A DNA stretch of 64,000 nucleotides, taken from Melampsora larici-populina 98AG31 (taxonomy: Eukaryota; Basidiomycota; Pucciniomycetes; Pucciniales; Melampsoraceae). Where the stretch lies: NCBI RefSeq assembly GCF_000204055.1, contig NW_006768766.1:3270413-3334412 (forward strand), read 5' to 3'. Below are positions 1 through 12,260 of the stretch, one piece after another. How positions within the stretch are numbered: the first letter of the stretch is position 1; each line of letters opens with the position of its first letter. A program made the position numbers and the translations under genes. The notes under the pieces are model-generated. The model did not search any database and was not told where the DNA came from. It saw only the letters and a list, made by a program, of their open reading frames with translations.

Positions 1-660
1 CAACTATCACACGCGGTGTTGGTGTACCCGCAATTGAAGTGCTACTGTATGGCAATGTACAAGTGGATGGCGGAATGGGTGCATAAGTCAGCGCTAAGGG
101 ATATCCCGGAAGAGGTGAGGGAAGATTTGAAAGTCTGGAGACAAACATCATTAGAAGAAGACCCAAGGAGATTAATCCCACATAAAGGTGTCCGTAATGT
201 CACTTGGGTGGGGGATGCCTTGACAACATACGGCATCAGTATAATAATTGGGAAACAATGGGCGAGATTCATGTTAAGAAATGGGTGGAACAAGGCAGAC
301 AAGAATGGAGACAGGAGAGAGATAGCATGGGAGGAGACTGTTGCCACACGTCTAGGGCTGCTGATGCTATTGAGATTGATGGACATGAGCGGGTACAAGT
401 TCTTGATGTTGACCAATAACGTAGTGACAGATGCAGCCATAAAAAACGGCAAATCTCGGAATCTGTTGGTGAACAGGGAATGGATGAAGATACAGAACAA
501 TCTGATGAGGCTGGAATGTAGGATAAAACAGAAGAGGGTTATCTCAGAAGATAATGCAGCTGATAAACTGTCTAGGGGAAAAGACTCATTGAAGAGAGAG
601 CACAACAAAGTGTGGGTAGATCTGCCAGACAGCCTGAGACCTTTTCTTATACAAGAATAA
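1..660 (+). pseudogene. Reverse transcriptase C-terminus with RNase H-like domain, YR retroelement copy 1
   Basis: The reading frame is open from base 1, so the apparent start at 16 (GTG) is only a scan artefact; the rest of the RT lies upstream of the window. It aligns along its length with the C-terminal half of the copy 2 polyprotein (45213-46190). Shared blocks include the RT thumb region, VGDA..(T/S)YGI, AW.ETVA.R.GLLM and the final DNAAD.LSRGK. In RNase H terms these supply the D, E and last D. The third acidic position, LTDN in copy 2, reads LTNN here, so one catalytic Asp is apparently lost. The stop is TAA at 658-660, after IQE. Since the linked recombinase is broken, I call this a pseudogene although this segment itself is uninterrupted. 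Confidence 0.8.
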
Positions 661-844
661 TGTGAAATGAATATGGCTGAGAGCCAAAAAATGCAGACCA
701 AGAGTCATAAAGCAGACCAAGAATCAGATCAGTGCTGTGAGTAGACAAAAATGTTTCAAATCAAAACACAAAACGTGAAGACCCTGTACCCCGCTTTGGA
801 CTGAAGTAAAGTAAACCAATTGAGACAGATGAGAACAAATACAC

Positions 845-1945
845 ATGCAAAGTCTCACCTATACCAGCACACCATATTTGAACAAAAGAGAATCAAGCAA
901 GACAAGGCACAAACTCCTTAAGCATTTCAAATTGGCAAGAGAACAATCAGGACCAGCAGGGAAGCACCTAACCCTGAGTGGATGGGCGCGAGGAACATTA
1001 AGTGGGTACTCCATTGGAATGTTGAAGTTTATCAGCTTCAAGATGAAGACCACAGGAAACCTCAATGAAGACAATCCAATCAGTGATAAAGATATCTACA
1101 ACTTCATTGCTTGGGCAGGTGAATCAAAAGCAGAGAAGGAAAAACAGACCAGATAGAGTGATATTGTCAGTCACAATTAAAAAATATCTTGATGGGATAC
1201 GCGCATGGCATATTCTCAGGCATCTGTCCAAACCTTCAGCGGATCGAGATGTGGTATCCACCCTCCTACAGGCAACAAAGAGGAACAAAGAGGCAAGAGA
1301 ATTAATAACTGTAAAACAGTCAATTATGATAAGACAACTCTTTTGACTTTTTAAAGAAACTACGGGAATTCAGGCAAACTACAATTAGTGGGATCAGTAA
1401 CCCTGATTGCCTTCTGGGGGATGGCACAACTAGGGGAATTATTACGCCAATTGAAGGAAGACAGTGCAATCCCAAGGAGACATGTGAAATTTGGCAAAAG
1501 GAGCAGAAGCCGGTTTGCCCGCGTACACCTGAGGAAAGCAAAGTCAGCAAAACCAGGCAAGGTCCAAGTCATTTACCTGCAACAACAGAGAAATGTTCTG
1601 GATGCTGTATCAGCTCTAGAGAGGGTGATGAAGTTGAACAAAGGGGAAGATAGAGACAGCTTACTGTTTGCCTCATGAGGCACAAAAGGACTAACCACAT
1701 TGAAAAAACCCTGGTTTACCAAGTTGGTAGAGGAAAGCTGGGGGAAGTCAGGAGTAGATAGGTGGTCAGGGCATTCCTCCCGGGTAGGAGGCGCGTCAAT
1801 AAGATACAATTTAGGTACCCCGGTGAGAACCATTGCTAAACAAGGCAGATGGAAGTCTCTGGCTTACCTTTGTTACTGCAAGGCGTATTTGGACAAGGAA
1901 GTGAAGGACACGATAAAGTTTCTGGAGGTGATAGAGGAGAGCTGA
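845..1945 (+). pseudogene. Tyrosine recombinase (integrase) pseudogene, YR retroelement copy 1
   Basis: Four reading-frame pieces (845-1156, 1065-1346, 1388-1678, 1700-1945) align in order with the intact copy 2 recombinase at 43840-44916. Landmarks are GWARGTLSGYS, IYNFIAWAG, YLDGIRAWHILRHL, IAFWGMAQLGE, DRWSGHSSRVGGAS and GRWKS. Breaks: a frame change near 1140-1170, a return to the first frame near 1346-1388 and an in-frame TGA at 1676-1678. The HxxR motif and a candidate catalytic Tyr (in LCYCK) remain. The first catalytic-region Arg expected in the AFWGMLRLGE block is replaced (AQLGE). With several inactivating lesions no functional integrase can be made. Confidence 0.85.
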
Positions 1946-2060
1946 GGAACCTTCAGTGAACTCAAAATTTTATACAGGAGACAAATGCATATAGTTTAAG
2001 GTTTTGCATGGATAGAGTTTAATTAAACTAAAGTGAACAGGAACTTTGGAACTGGAATTT

Positions 2061-3096
2061 GCTGAATTGTAGATCCGGCAATAAAAGGAAACTCTAATCA
2101 CCGGTGACACTAAGCCAACAGAAATTTTTGGTGTTGGGGGATAGCCCCTGGAAGGCTAGGCACCAAAAAGCTTGCAACTTAGATGAAGGGGATCCAGGAG
2201 CTAAGGAAAAAAACCCTTGAACAAGGAGGGGGGGCGGGTATGTAGGTGGGAGCCCAGCCGGACGCATCTCCCTTGGTTTTGCAGAACCAACTGCAGACGG
2301 CCGGGATCCGCCGCTACTGCAACAAAACATCCTTTGACTGAACGTAAGAGATGTTTTGGGCTTATGGTTCTGGAAGAATCGCTTGAGGAAATCCCTTGAG
2401 GATCCAGAGATTTTAAACTCTCAGATCTAAAAATGGCTCACACTAGGAGCGTAACTCACAGCTAGATGAGGAGTGGGTCCCTTCTGCCAAGTCAAAATTT
2501 GGAAATAATACAAAAGAACACTCTGTTCCCTGAATCAAAGCAATTTAATTCAGCTGAAATTAATGAGGAAGGTGTAGTACTGGGATTGATACCGGTTGAA
2601 CTTACTACATATTTACAAATCTTAGGTCAGGGGGAGGGACAGGTACAGCACCACCAACAAAGACAGCTTGGATCTTCATATTTGAGATGTCTTCTGATGG
2701 CAACAGCCTTGGACATGGTACCCAAATTGAGAAGAGGCTTGTTTCAGGACCAAAAGAAGTCTTTGAGCATTTCATTGGAAACATGAAGATTATCCTTGCA
2801 GTGTTATAATCATGAAGAACACGTAAAATCACACACAGGAATGCACCACCAGCCCACCCCAGCATAACATAATAGGCTTTTCAAAAACAACAAAACTAGT
2901 CTAAAGAACAGACATTTCCATTCTTTGCACAAAATGTCAACTTTATGAATTTGTAGTTGAGAGAAATTCCACAGAAAGAAACAGAGTGCTGTGGTTCCCA
3001 CTCTGTCTGGCCCCGTAATCATTCTTGGCCTGGAATACAAAATCAAGGAAAGACAACCAAAGTGACAGAAACAGGTGTGATTTTGTGTTTGAAACC
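2061..3096. other. Intergenic, no gene seen
   Basis: No convincing coding region; the reading frames here are short and low-information. A few palindromes occur (TCACCGGTGA near 2099, TTGGTT..AACCAA near 2273), possibly left from the retroelement 3' end. Confidence 0.5.
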
Positions 3097-3460
3097 TTAA
3101 GGATGTACACGCTCCCCTATAATCCTCACCCAAAGCCAGGGTTCTCCCTCATCTGAATGATGTACCCATTCATCTGGGATNNNNNNNNNNNNNNNNNNNN
3201 NNNNNNNNNNNNNNNNNNNNNNNNNNNNNNNNNNNNNNNNNNNNNNNNNNNNNNNNNNNNNNNNNNNNNNNNNNNNNNNNTACATGGCCTTCTGGATTAC
3301 TCAATGTGCCTCCTCCTTGTGTTGGACCATTCCAGATAAGACCATGTTTCTCATCATCAGGAGAGAGTGCAAAATCATCTCCTGTGCAAAAAATGTGCTG
3401 AAATCCACAAATTAAAATGAAGCCAATTGCCAAAAACTTAGATAATAGTGGAGAGTTCAT
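3097..3460 (-). CDS. Small secreted protein, family member A (candidate effector; split by assembly gap)
   Basis: The start ATG (3460) opens a hydrophobic signal peptide (NSPLLSKFLAIGFILICG). A mature segment follows with GLIWNG...GGGTLSNPEG, which matches G(I)TW...GKGGTLSNPRG of members B and C. The 100-N gap then removes the middle. Beyond the gap the same strand reads IPDEWVHHSDEGEPWLWVRI and stops at 3097, matching the C-terminal IPRNFIHPKDRGIFFRI of member C. The two halves therefore belong to one gene of about 110 codons; true length is unknown because the gap size is a placeholder. The mature parts of the family lack cysteines. No known domain is recognised. A candidate-effector role is inferred only from small size, secretion signal and duplication. 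Confidence 0.6.
3181..3280. other. Assembly gap (100 N)
   Basis: Exactly 100 undetermined bases, the usual placeholder for a gap of unknown size. It lies inside the secreted-protein gene A. Confidence 0.99.
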
Positions 3461-4200
3461 GATGTGGATGATTTCAACTGGAAGGATAATGTAAGGTCAA
3501 ATCTTTTCAGTTCTCATATATGTGGAGTTGCTATTAAGTCACTGACACCTGGATGACGAGGAAGATATCTCAAAAAAGAAACTGAAAGGGATAGAGTTTC
3601 TCAACTTGTTTTTAACCTGAATCTAAGTGATTTGCCATGTAAGTATCCAACTTCAAGCAGATCAACCATGATGAGATGTTGCACAATGAGATGAGGGCTC
3701 ACCTAGAAGCTGGGAAGTATGAAATTCCAAGAAGATATCTCAACAAAGATCTAAAATCATAGAATCATGTGAATGGATGGTCAGGATCAGACAGAGAGGG
3801 TAGGATGAAAAGCAAAATTGAAATTTTATAAAAATTAGGGTTCACTTTATCAACAGCAATCCAGAAAATATTGACTGAATTTGTCTAATTGAAGAAGACA
3901 GGGAAAGAAAGGATGTACCTGGTTCTTATAATCTTTTCCTAGACCCTGTCTTTTTTTATTTGAGCAGCAGTTGAAACAAGATCTCAATCAAAGCAAGTGG
4001 TTTTGGGGTATGGGTCTATAATTGTGTCATGATAGCAAGTGGAAAATCAAACTACTGATTTTTCCTGTGAAAAAAAACAGGGTCTGGGTTTCTGAAACAA
4101 CAGTTATCTCATTTTGGGTGGTGATTTTGTATAAATGAATGAGACTGTAATTTTATGATGAGACCAGGAAGGTATCTTCACATGTAACAGATCTTCCCCT

Positions 4201-6034
4201 CAAAAGGAAACAAGTTTTGTAGCTAATTTTGGGAAAATATGCCAAAGATCTTTCTGGCTAATTGCTCTACGTAACATCTTTTCAAGCCATCATCCACTCT
4301 GTACTTGAACCAGGCCCACAGAGGAATGTTGCATGTATCACATTGACTTTTATGCTGGGACCCAATCTAGAGCCTCTCACTTTGTAAGTCAACTTAAACT
4401 CAACTCCATTTTGAGCCATTGTCAACCATTTCAGGTGACCCCACAACATCCTGTTGCACAGCTCACACCTCATTGGCCAATTATGGACCAAATTTTCCTT
4501 TGTTGACTTCACAAGAATACCAAGAATCAAGTGACCCAGATAATTTTTCTTCTAGAGCAGTTCTTGCTAAAACCCCAATCACTTACAGAGATATATAAAA
4601 TAATCTCAGTGTCCCAGAAGATTATGATTTGAAATATGGAAACCCATCAGAGAAAACAGCAAGCAGTGATAAAGTGTTTCTTGATGTACATGTCCCCACA
4701 CCTAGGACTTGTAATCATTGGGTTTGGGACAAAACCTGGCCCCGCCGCTGCAAAACTTGAATGATTATGTAAATCACTTGGAGGGGACTGTACATCAAAA
4801 GTAGAAATATCTTCCTCAAACCTGTGTGGCAGCTGGGCGCCAATCATGTAGTCAATTTACAAAGCCAACCTTTCATGATTTGAAGACAAACTTGGCAAGT
4901 GTTTCTTTGTTACAAAAAATATATGGTCTGGAAGACCTTCACTATGTTGCTGAATGACTTGAGGCCAATTGGAAAGATACCCCAAGTGATGTCTAGAAAA
5001 CAACATTTCTAAGCACACAAACCCTCAGAGGCCAGCTACAAGAAATTAGTTCAATACAACCATTGTACAAATCTCTAAGGGGTAGGGCTACATTTGAACA
5101 GAAATTCTGAGGGTGAAGATCACAATGAATAAGATGATTATGTCACTACACAAACATCATGGCTTTACATGATAACTCCAAAGTTATCTTTGATGAATTT
5201 CAACACCATGTATATATGAAAGAAATACTCTTATCAACCTGACCTGTGTGAATGTGACTTGTCAGCCAGCTGACACCACACTTCTTTTGAAATTCCATGT
5301 ACCTGAAATCCAACCAGGCCCCCTGAGGGAGTTATTGTATGCTCTTATGGTCTAATGAATAACTTTCAGCAATCTACCTTGTCCTTGTTTTGAACCCTTA
5401 AAACAACCCCTTAGTAAGAAGGCATGGTCACATGAAGGATATGCATGTCAGATGCTGTGCATGCAAAAAAGTATATAATTTATTGTGTATCCTAAAGATT
5501 CCCAAAGGAACCTCAGTGGTGATTTGCCTGTGTGCTTTATGAGAGCTGCATTTTGATACCTTGAGCTATACTCCACCTCTTGCAATCTTGCCACTCCTGT
5601 CAAAATTTTTTGCTAGGTCACATGTCTTGCGTTTCAGACATCTACACCATGGGGTAATTGGGACAAGAATTCTGTTGTCAGAAATGACTGCCTCCAGGCC
5701 CAATTTGCTTGGTGGTTGGTATAGCATAGCCATACCTGTGCTTGGGTAGCATTATGGCAAGGTGTCAGATGGGTCAATAGTGGCCATTAGACCATTTCTG
5801 AAAATTTTTGACAGGTCTGCCAATCACATCTCTCATTACCTCCATAACCACACCATACACCCCATGCCAACATCCAAGGACCAACACAAGATATTGCACT
5901 TCATTGCAATTCTGTTGCAGGTAGTCACACTTGCAACAGTGTATGAACACATTGCATGCACAGCACAAAAACCAGGAGAGAGGGAGGGTGCATTGCAACA
6001 CAGTTTCAGTGCAATACAATTGTACCAGCTTTAC
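4201..6034. other. Intergenic, no gene supported
   Basis: Reading frames are short and mutually overlapping on both strands. None shows a start context, splice structure or a motif I recognise. The sequence may be old transposon debris. Confidence 0.4.
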
Positions 6035-6188
6035 GGGATACAAAGTAAGATCTGGACATTTTCCCGGCTTTGTGCCCAGGTTTTTTTTTGCAGTAAATTT
6101 GAATTCTGGGCCCGGACTTTTGCCCAGAAAATCAAAATTTACTGCCAAAATAATTCCGGGCACGTGCCTGGATTCTACTTTGTATCCC
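6035..6188. mobile_element. Foldback MITE-like element
   Basis: The left arm begins GGGATACAAAGTA and the right arm ends TACTTTGTATCCC. The two arms are imperfect inverted complements over about 70 bp and nearly meet in the middle (shared blocks CCCGG, GTGCC, GCAGTAAATTT and CTGGGC). Total length is 154 bp. No clear target duplication was found. The long antisense frame through this region (6382-5774) is a by-product of the palindrome. Confidence 0.65.
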
Positions 6189-7368
6189 ACATTTGTACAA
6201 AAATGAAGCTTACTTGCAGACAAGGTGTAAGAAATTGTGTCAAGGAGCCATCTGGCTTTGTTTTGTTGGGTTTCAAACAAAATCAACACAATTGGTAGGT
6301 CCTGAGATCCATTGTGGCTGCAATAAAACTCAGTGTATTGGTCTAGGATTTCACTTGCAGCACAATACAAGACAGGCCTCATTTTGTAACATTGTATTGA
6401 GCTGATGCCCTGCCCCTTCTGGTAAGGTCAACCAGGTTGAGGAACATTGGGAAGGGCTTCCAGACCAATGAATAGATCCTGGGAGCCCTCACAAATTCAG
6501 ATCAGGAACCCTTTGAGGAGAACAACTTCTCTGAAGGCAAAAGTAAAATCTAATGTTTGAATTTCACAGCCTTGGATTTGGCTATCCAAGAAGAAAGTCC
6601 TCTTGCCAGTCTTCTGCTTGCCAAAAGACTGCTTGATCTCTTGTCAGGCTACCAGCCAGTCAATCAGCTTTCCTCTGCCCAAAAGTTGAGCTTTTTGACA
6701 GGCTATGGATGGGTTCGTCTAACCATCCATCATGTGGCTCAAAGCCAAGTTTTTGACTAGATCAACAGCACAACCATTTTTAAGCTGGTTATGTGACACA
6801 TAGTTACCCAGTGGTGATGTATGTGGTATGATTTGTTTATCAAAAATCTATTCCATTTCAATCCATTGTCTAAACTATATGACTTATGTCAAATATAAAT
6901 CCACAACAAACCAATACCCAGTTGAGCATGAAGACAGGAGATGGCAGTTTGGGTTCATCTGGATCTACTTTGGTAAAACCACACGAGTTGATGATACAGC
7001 TAACCAGTTAGATACAAAGATAACCTGTGTGATTTAATTGTATAACTTGGACAACAAAAGAGATGATAGTAATGCTATTCAGCAACAACCATAAACCTCA
7101 AAAATATAAAAAAATGCCAAGAGGCAGCACCAGAGCATACAACTTTTTTGAGACTTATTCCATGTTCATTGGCCTACAGACCAGAAAGAATCTTGGAATA
7201 TGATTATTTGGTATTATCTGATGGCAATACATCTGTAGGGATATTGTAACTGATTCCAAGACAAGTGAAGTTGACCATGATCAAATCATCAAAAAAAGGT
7301 ATAATAAGCATTGAGAATACAATCAATCAAGAATCCAATCTCTTGGTAATTACTTCATCAATATCTTC
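6189..7368. other. Intergenic downstream of the DBP7-like gene
   Basis: No credible gene. The right part is the 3' flank of the minus-strand helicase gene. Confidence 0.4.
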
Positions 7369-10189
7369 TCAAAAACCTCCAATATTAAACTCATCAGCAC
7401 CATTGACTAATGGCCCTTTCAATGTATTTCCATTTTTCTTATGTTTGAACTGACTTAAACTAACAAACCTACTCTCATTACCTTCCGCTTCTTCATCTTC
7501 TTCTTCTTCAATAATAGCAGTTCGATTCCTTCTATTAGCTAATTTCATCTGTCGTTTACTAATCGGTTTGGTCATATCTTCTGTAGAAAATGATCCTGAA
7601 ATTCGTTTAGGTGCTTCTCTCAATCCGAATGATTTAGCTAAATGTCCTAAATGTAAACTCTTGACATGAAAGAAATGTTTTTCTTGTGATGGATGTGTCG
7701 CATATGCTCTGATATGTGAGCTAAATGCTTTAGATGCCAATGATGTATTCTAAATCAAATCAAGTCAAACAAGATGAAAAAAGGTCGATCAATCAAAAGT
7801 CAGTTTCCTCCGCGAAGGAAATCTTTTTAAATCAAACTCTGACTTACATCTAAATTTTTAACAACCCATCTTTCAATAGCCATCTGTACATCAGTAGCAC
7901 GAGTTTCCCACTCTGTTTCATTCCCTCCAAACCCTTTCTTCAAAAGGTTTTCAACTCCAATCGGTTGAATCTTCACTACTTCTTGACTACCTCTACTTTG
8001 ACCTTTTTCACACCATTCTACCCATTCTTCTTCTCTAGGTAATAAAAAACTCCAAGCTTCTCCTAATTGTCCTGCACGTGCTGTACGTCCTACTCTATGA
8101 AGGTATTCTGTTACACCGCCTTCAGTTGGTAAATCATATTGAATCACATGTGATACGAATGGTACATCTAAACCTCTACCAGCTAGCGAAGTACAAAATA
8201 GAATCGATGGCGCTTTATCGTCCGGTGCATTTGGCTTTGAAAAGGCTTGAAGTGATGATAAACGAGTTTGAAGATCTAAATTACCATGTAATCTAAATAT
8301 CTTCGTTCCGGGAAGGAGTGGACAGCTCTTGAGAATAGGTTGTGTGCCAGCTGCATCATCCTTGTCTTCCGAATCAACCACATCATCAGGTTCAGGTCCT
8401 CTAGACATCGTCAGTCCGCCAAACGCTTCAAAATGGAAATCGACTGAAGCTGTACAGCTCATAAACACCAAGACTTTCTCAGCGACATGTATCTGCTTTA
8501 ATGAAGTGATTTGACGTAAAAGTGCTATAAGGGAAACCAGTCTGAGCTTCGGAGGAGTCACAACGTAATGCTGAGTGAGTTGAGAAGGAGCTGAGAAGGT
8601 GTTGGGGGCATTCGGATTATCGTCTTTTGCCTGATTTTGATCTTGATTAGATTCGCCTGACTTGAGAGAAATAGGATCGTTAAGAGTCATTCCGACTAAT
8701 TTCTTAACCCCATCGGGCATTGTGGCACTACACAGTACTGTTCGACGAGCTGCACGATTGATAGTTTGTCTTTTGCGTTCCCAGTATGAGATAGCCTTTG
8801 TTTCACGATCTGCCAAGTGTTTCAATATACCCTTCATTTGTTCTTCAAACCCCATATCCATCAATCTATCCGCCTCATCCACTACCAACCACCGTAAGCT
8901 CAAATTAGGATCCGAAGATTGATCCCCGCCTGGTTCACCTAATGGTTGCTTATTAGGGTTTTTGTCTGGGTTTTCTTTCGGTCGCGGAGGATCACCGGCA
9001 ATACGAAGGGCTGCAGTTTTTTCAAGATGATCCAATAACCTTCCTGGTGTACAGACAAGTAAAGGTACACCACGTCGTAACCTAGCTTTCTCGTGCGTTC
9101 GATTGGTTCCCTGTGAAGATCATCGTGTCATATAAAAAAGGATCTAGTCAAACTCACGTAAGCCAGATCATTAGATGATGAAAGAGAAAATCAGAAAAAG
9201 CTTACACCATGAACGGTTCCTGGAACAAGCCACCGTGGATTAAGTTTAGGGGTTTTACTTGTATCATCATCATCACAAGGTTCTACTTCTTGATCCTCGG
9301 ATACATCCTTTGGACCACCAGCACTTGCAAATGACAATAAATTGATGGCCACATTTGTCACCTGTTCTGCCAATTCTCTTGTAGGTACCAAGATCATAGC
9401 CATCGTTCCAATCTCTCGGGTCAATCTTTTATTTGAATCTGAAGTAGACAAACAAAGTAGGTCTTGAATGATAGGTACTAAATAAGCTAAAGTTTTTCCA
9501 CTACCAGTTTGACTTTGAATAATAACATCTCTAGTCAAAGGATTAATAGAAGAAGTTAAAAGAGGCCAAGAAATCGATTGAATGCCAGTAGGTGAAGTGA
9601 TGGGTCCCATCTTTGAATGAGTTGAGATATGTTGACTGATTTGGGGATGTAAATTTAAAGATGATGAAGTGATCTGGATTTCTGATAATGAAGCATTTGA
9701 AGGTGCGTAAAGTGTTACAGGTTCTTCAGATTCGGAATTCGAGATTGTCGGAATGATAATCGATGAGAATAATGAGGAAATGTATTGAAGTTTGTTGGGG
9801 GGATTTGTTGATTCTTTATGAGATTTTGTCGTAGTCTCTTTCCTGATCACGATACATTACAGAACCATCCAAATCAATGGGTCAATATGATGATAATCAA
9901 ATTGGACAATCTTGAGGATATTTAAAGTAACTGGAACTGGATCGTCATTTGTTCTCGAATCCAAAGAATGTTTATGATTGATCGTTGGTTCATGATAATT
10001 TGTAGGTTCTTCATTGATGATTTGATTTGATTGAGTTTCGGTTGATTTATTATGTTTTTTGTTGATTAGTTTAGCTTTACGTTTCTGTTTAAGTTTATGA
10101 GTCCAATTTCCAGGTGTAGATTTGATTGATGATGTGATGGTTTGATTTGAATTTGAATTGGTATCAAAGTTGAAGATTAAGTCGGCCAT
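7369..10189 (-). CDS. DBP7: ATP-dependent DEAD-box RNA helicase, DBP7/DDX31 type
   Basis: The family acts in nucleolar 60S ribosomal subunit assembly. Exons on the minus strand: start ATG 10189; exon 1 to about 9932; exon 2 from about 9835 to 9206; exon 3 9110-7848; exon 4 7749-7369. Introns 9205-9111 and 7847-7750 have GTAAG donors and join in phase 0. Motifs in order: SQTGSGKT (I), PTRELAEQ (Ia), TPGRLLDH (Ib), DEAD (II), SAT (III), GRGLDVP (V) and [10 protein letters not shown] (VI). The N-terminal [16 protein letters not shown] and the C-terminal [34 protein letters not shown] are typical of the DBP7/DDX31 branch. Acidic and Asp/Asn-rich inserts lie between motifs II and V. The first intron is unresolved: an in-frame TAA (9857-9859) must be spliced out, but no strong donor/acceptor pair fits perfectly. 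Confidence 0.9.
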
Positions 10190-10402
10190 TTTGTTTTGGT
10201 TTTTTGCAAGTTAAAGGTTCAAGTTGAAGTTTTCAAAAGTTGGTTGATCAACTTTTTTCAAATTACACATGGTGGAAAGTCACGTGATAATACATACAAT
10301 ACTTTAACACTGTGTGGTATGGCTATATAGAGGGATCTCTATACCATTTGGTGGATCGGAAATTTTGACAACTTCATCTGAAAAACATTGATAGATACCA
10401 AA
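10190..10402. promoter_or_regulatory. Shared divergent promoter with E-box
   Basis: Only 213 bp separate the start codons of the DBP7-like gene (minus) and the RPP40-like gene (plus). The spacer contains TCACGTGA (10280-10287), an E-box palindrome, and CTATATAG near 10322. Factor identity is not inferable from sequence alone. Confidence 0.5.
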
Positions 10403-12260
10403 ATGGTGAGTATCTTCAACTACATTCAACTCGAGTCAGACCAACACTAACCACTTTCTTTCTTTCTTCCTAGAGTCATCATAAAAAACCTCACAAACCA
10501 GAATTACCTAGAGATCACCTTTTCATCACATCTGATCATCAACTCTATCTTCCAAAATCTAATCCTTCAACTCCCTTTTCCATTTCATTACCTAGACCAT
10601 GGCAAACTATAGGTCGACATCCTTTCACTTCTCAAGTTAAGTATCAGACTATTTCCATTATACCATTGTATCTATCCTTCCATAACTGATGTCAATTCTT
10701 TATTCATCAAACAGCTCGATATCATCCTTCCAAAGCCCGATTCCTCTTTTTCGAATGATTCTGGCGAATGTCCCTCAATGACTTCGAATCCCATGATCAA
10801 AAATATATCAAAAATGGACGCATATCAACGCTTCACTGGATTTCATCTATCACTTCTCATGGAACCAGGCGTAGCTCAAACCTACCTCCGATCTGGTCAG
10901 ATGGCGCCTTACCCAGATTCAGATTATCAATCATTCAAGCTGTCTAACTGAGAGTTTACCATTTTTCTGATTATCGATCAGGTAGTCTGATCGCCTTATC
11001 GAAATCCTCAGTTCCTGGTGATGATGTTTTTGCTGTCGATGGATATGGTTCGCATCAAGCTTACTTGTCATTCCTCGATCTTCATCTTCTTTGAGCTGAT
11101 CATCTTTTGATGTCCATAAATCTGACCAGGGAAAATCCATATGAGACTCAATCGATCCACGTACGAGACCCTTGGACTTCCAGGAAGGCCTTCGAAATTC
11201 GGCCCTCGTCGACAGTATTATGGTAAATCCTCATTCGGTTGACTTCTTTGACCTTTATTCAAGATTCTCATTTGATCACCTGCCTGACATACAGTGGTTG
11301 AGATCGACATGCGAGATCAAACTATGAGGTCGGGACAGAAAGGTTATGATCGGACTCGCGATCGTCTCAAGTGTTTTCCCAGTAATGTCTTTAGCGGTTG
11401 GATGATTCCTGAAGTTACGGTCACAGAACGAAAATGGGAAGTCATGATGGTATGGGTCAATGAGAAAGGTTGAGAAAATTTGGTTATCCCCGCTACTGCC
11501 TCTGTCTGACTTCACTGTCACTAATGGCGGCTTTACAGGCGAATTGAAAGAGATCGACCTACCTCTCAACCCGACCATAACCCAAGTCCATCAATGTCAT
11601 TCTAGTCTTTCACATACCCGAAACCCTTTTCCATCTCCTTGGCATCCGGCGAGGAATTTCGGATCTGAAGATGACCTCTTAGATCTTTTCGAACACCTAG
11701 GAGCTGCAAACTTTTCGACTTCCGACTCATATCCAACGGATTGCCCTATGACACCTATAGAGACCATCTCAGCTGTTGGGTTCTTTCATCCAATTAAAGT
11801 TTATCAATTTACCCTCGATTTAATCAACACCTATCAGTCCTGCTCTATCACTGGCCACACGGCACCTTTGGCCCCATTTTCTTTCCTCAATCGTAAACAA
11901 ATGGACCGACCAAAAGAGATTCCAGCTCCAAACTCTTCGCAGTCTCGAAAGCGTCAAAAGAATGGCAAAGGCGTTATGAAAGGTCCTGAACGTGGGATTG
12001 ACGCCGGACTGACTAGTTGGACTTTGGTCTGCTTCCCTCCAGACGCTGGCTCACTCGGTCCGTCTGCCACTGAGCCCCTCAGGCCATGTCCTGATGAGTC
12101 AATGGAAGACCAGCATAATATTTTATCAACTGGATTTAAACGAGCTCATGACTCTACGCAAGATCAAAACGACCGAGAAGGGGCCTTGAGCTCAGAAGAC
12201 CTGTTGAAGAGGAGATGGGTCCTATACGAGTCAGTGGGACACAATGATACTCATTGTTGA
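10403..12260 (+). CDS. Possible RNase P/MRP subunit RPP40-like protein
   Basis: Seven exons by hand: 10403-10405 (ATG only), 10474-10635, 10715-10895, 10982-11047, 11130-11222, 11295-11468, 11539-12260. Introns are 68-86 nt and all phases join, giving 466 residues. The spliced exon 4-6 region reads VFAVDGYGKIHMRLNRS, then TYETLGLPGRPSKFGPRR, then VVEIDMRD and KGYDR.RDRLK. This resembles the conserved centre of the Rpp40 family (a strand, then TYE.LGL.G.PS, then VEIDL) as I remember it; that is the only basis for the name. Exon 7 is Ser/Pro-rich with a basic patch (SRKRQKNGKG) and is less recognisable; it might contain another intron. It is transcribed away from the DBP7-like gene, and both families act in rRNA or small-RNA maturation. 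An alternative is a conserved hypothetical protein. Confidence 0.5.

Larger units (their letters stand above)
1..2060 (+). mobile_element. YR retroelement copy 1, decayed, left end outside window
   Basis: A DIRS/Ngaro-type retroelement remnant: an RNase H tail of a reverse transcriptase followed by a tyrosine recombinase, the same order as in copy 2 (43273-48600, opposite strand). Only the 3' half lies in the window. The recombinase part is broken by frameshifts and a stop, so the copy is dead. The right border was not found; 2060 is approximate, where recombinase-related sequence and its short 3' flank end. Confidence 0.75.
3097..4200 (-). repeat. Duplicated block, copy A (secreted gene plus upstream flank)
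   Basis: Besides the coding part, about 700 bp upstream of the start resembles the flanks of copies B and C: CTCAACTTGTT..T..CCTGAATCTAAG near 3600, GAGGGCTCACCTAGA at 3694-3708 and GGATGGTCAGGATCAGA near 3775. It is more diverged than B is from C. Ends are approximate. Confidence 0.65.

Noticed and set aside
42..701. 219-codon minus-strand open frame
   Set aside because: Exact shadow of the retroelement RNase H frame on the plus strand.
5774..6382. 202-codon minus-strand open frame
   Set aside because: It runs through the foldback MITE at 6035-6188 and overlaps open frames on the other strand; no motif, start context or splice sites.
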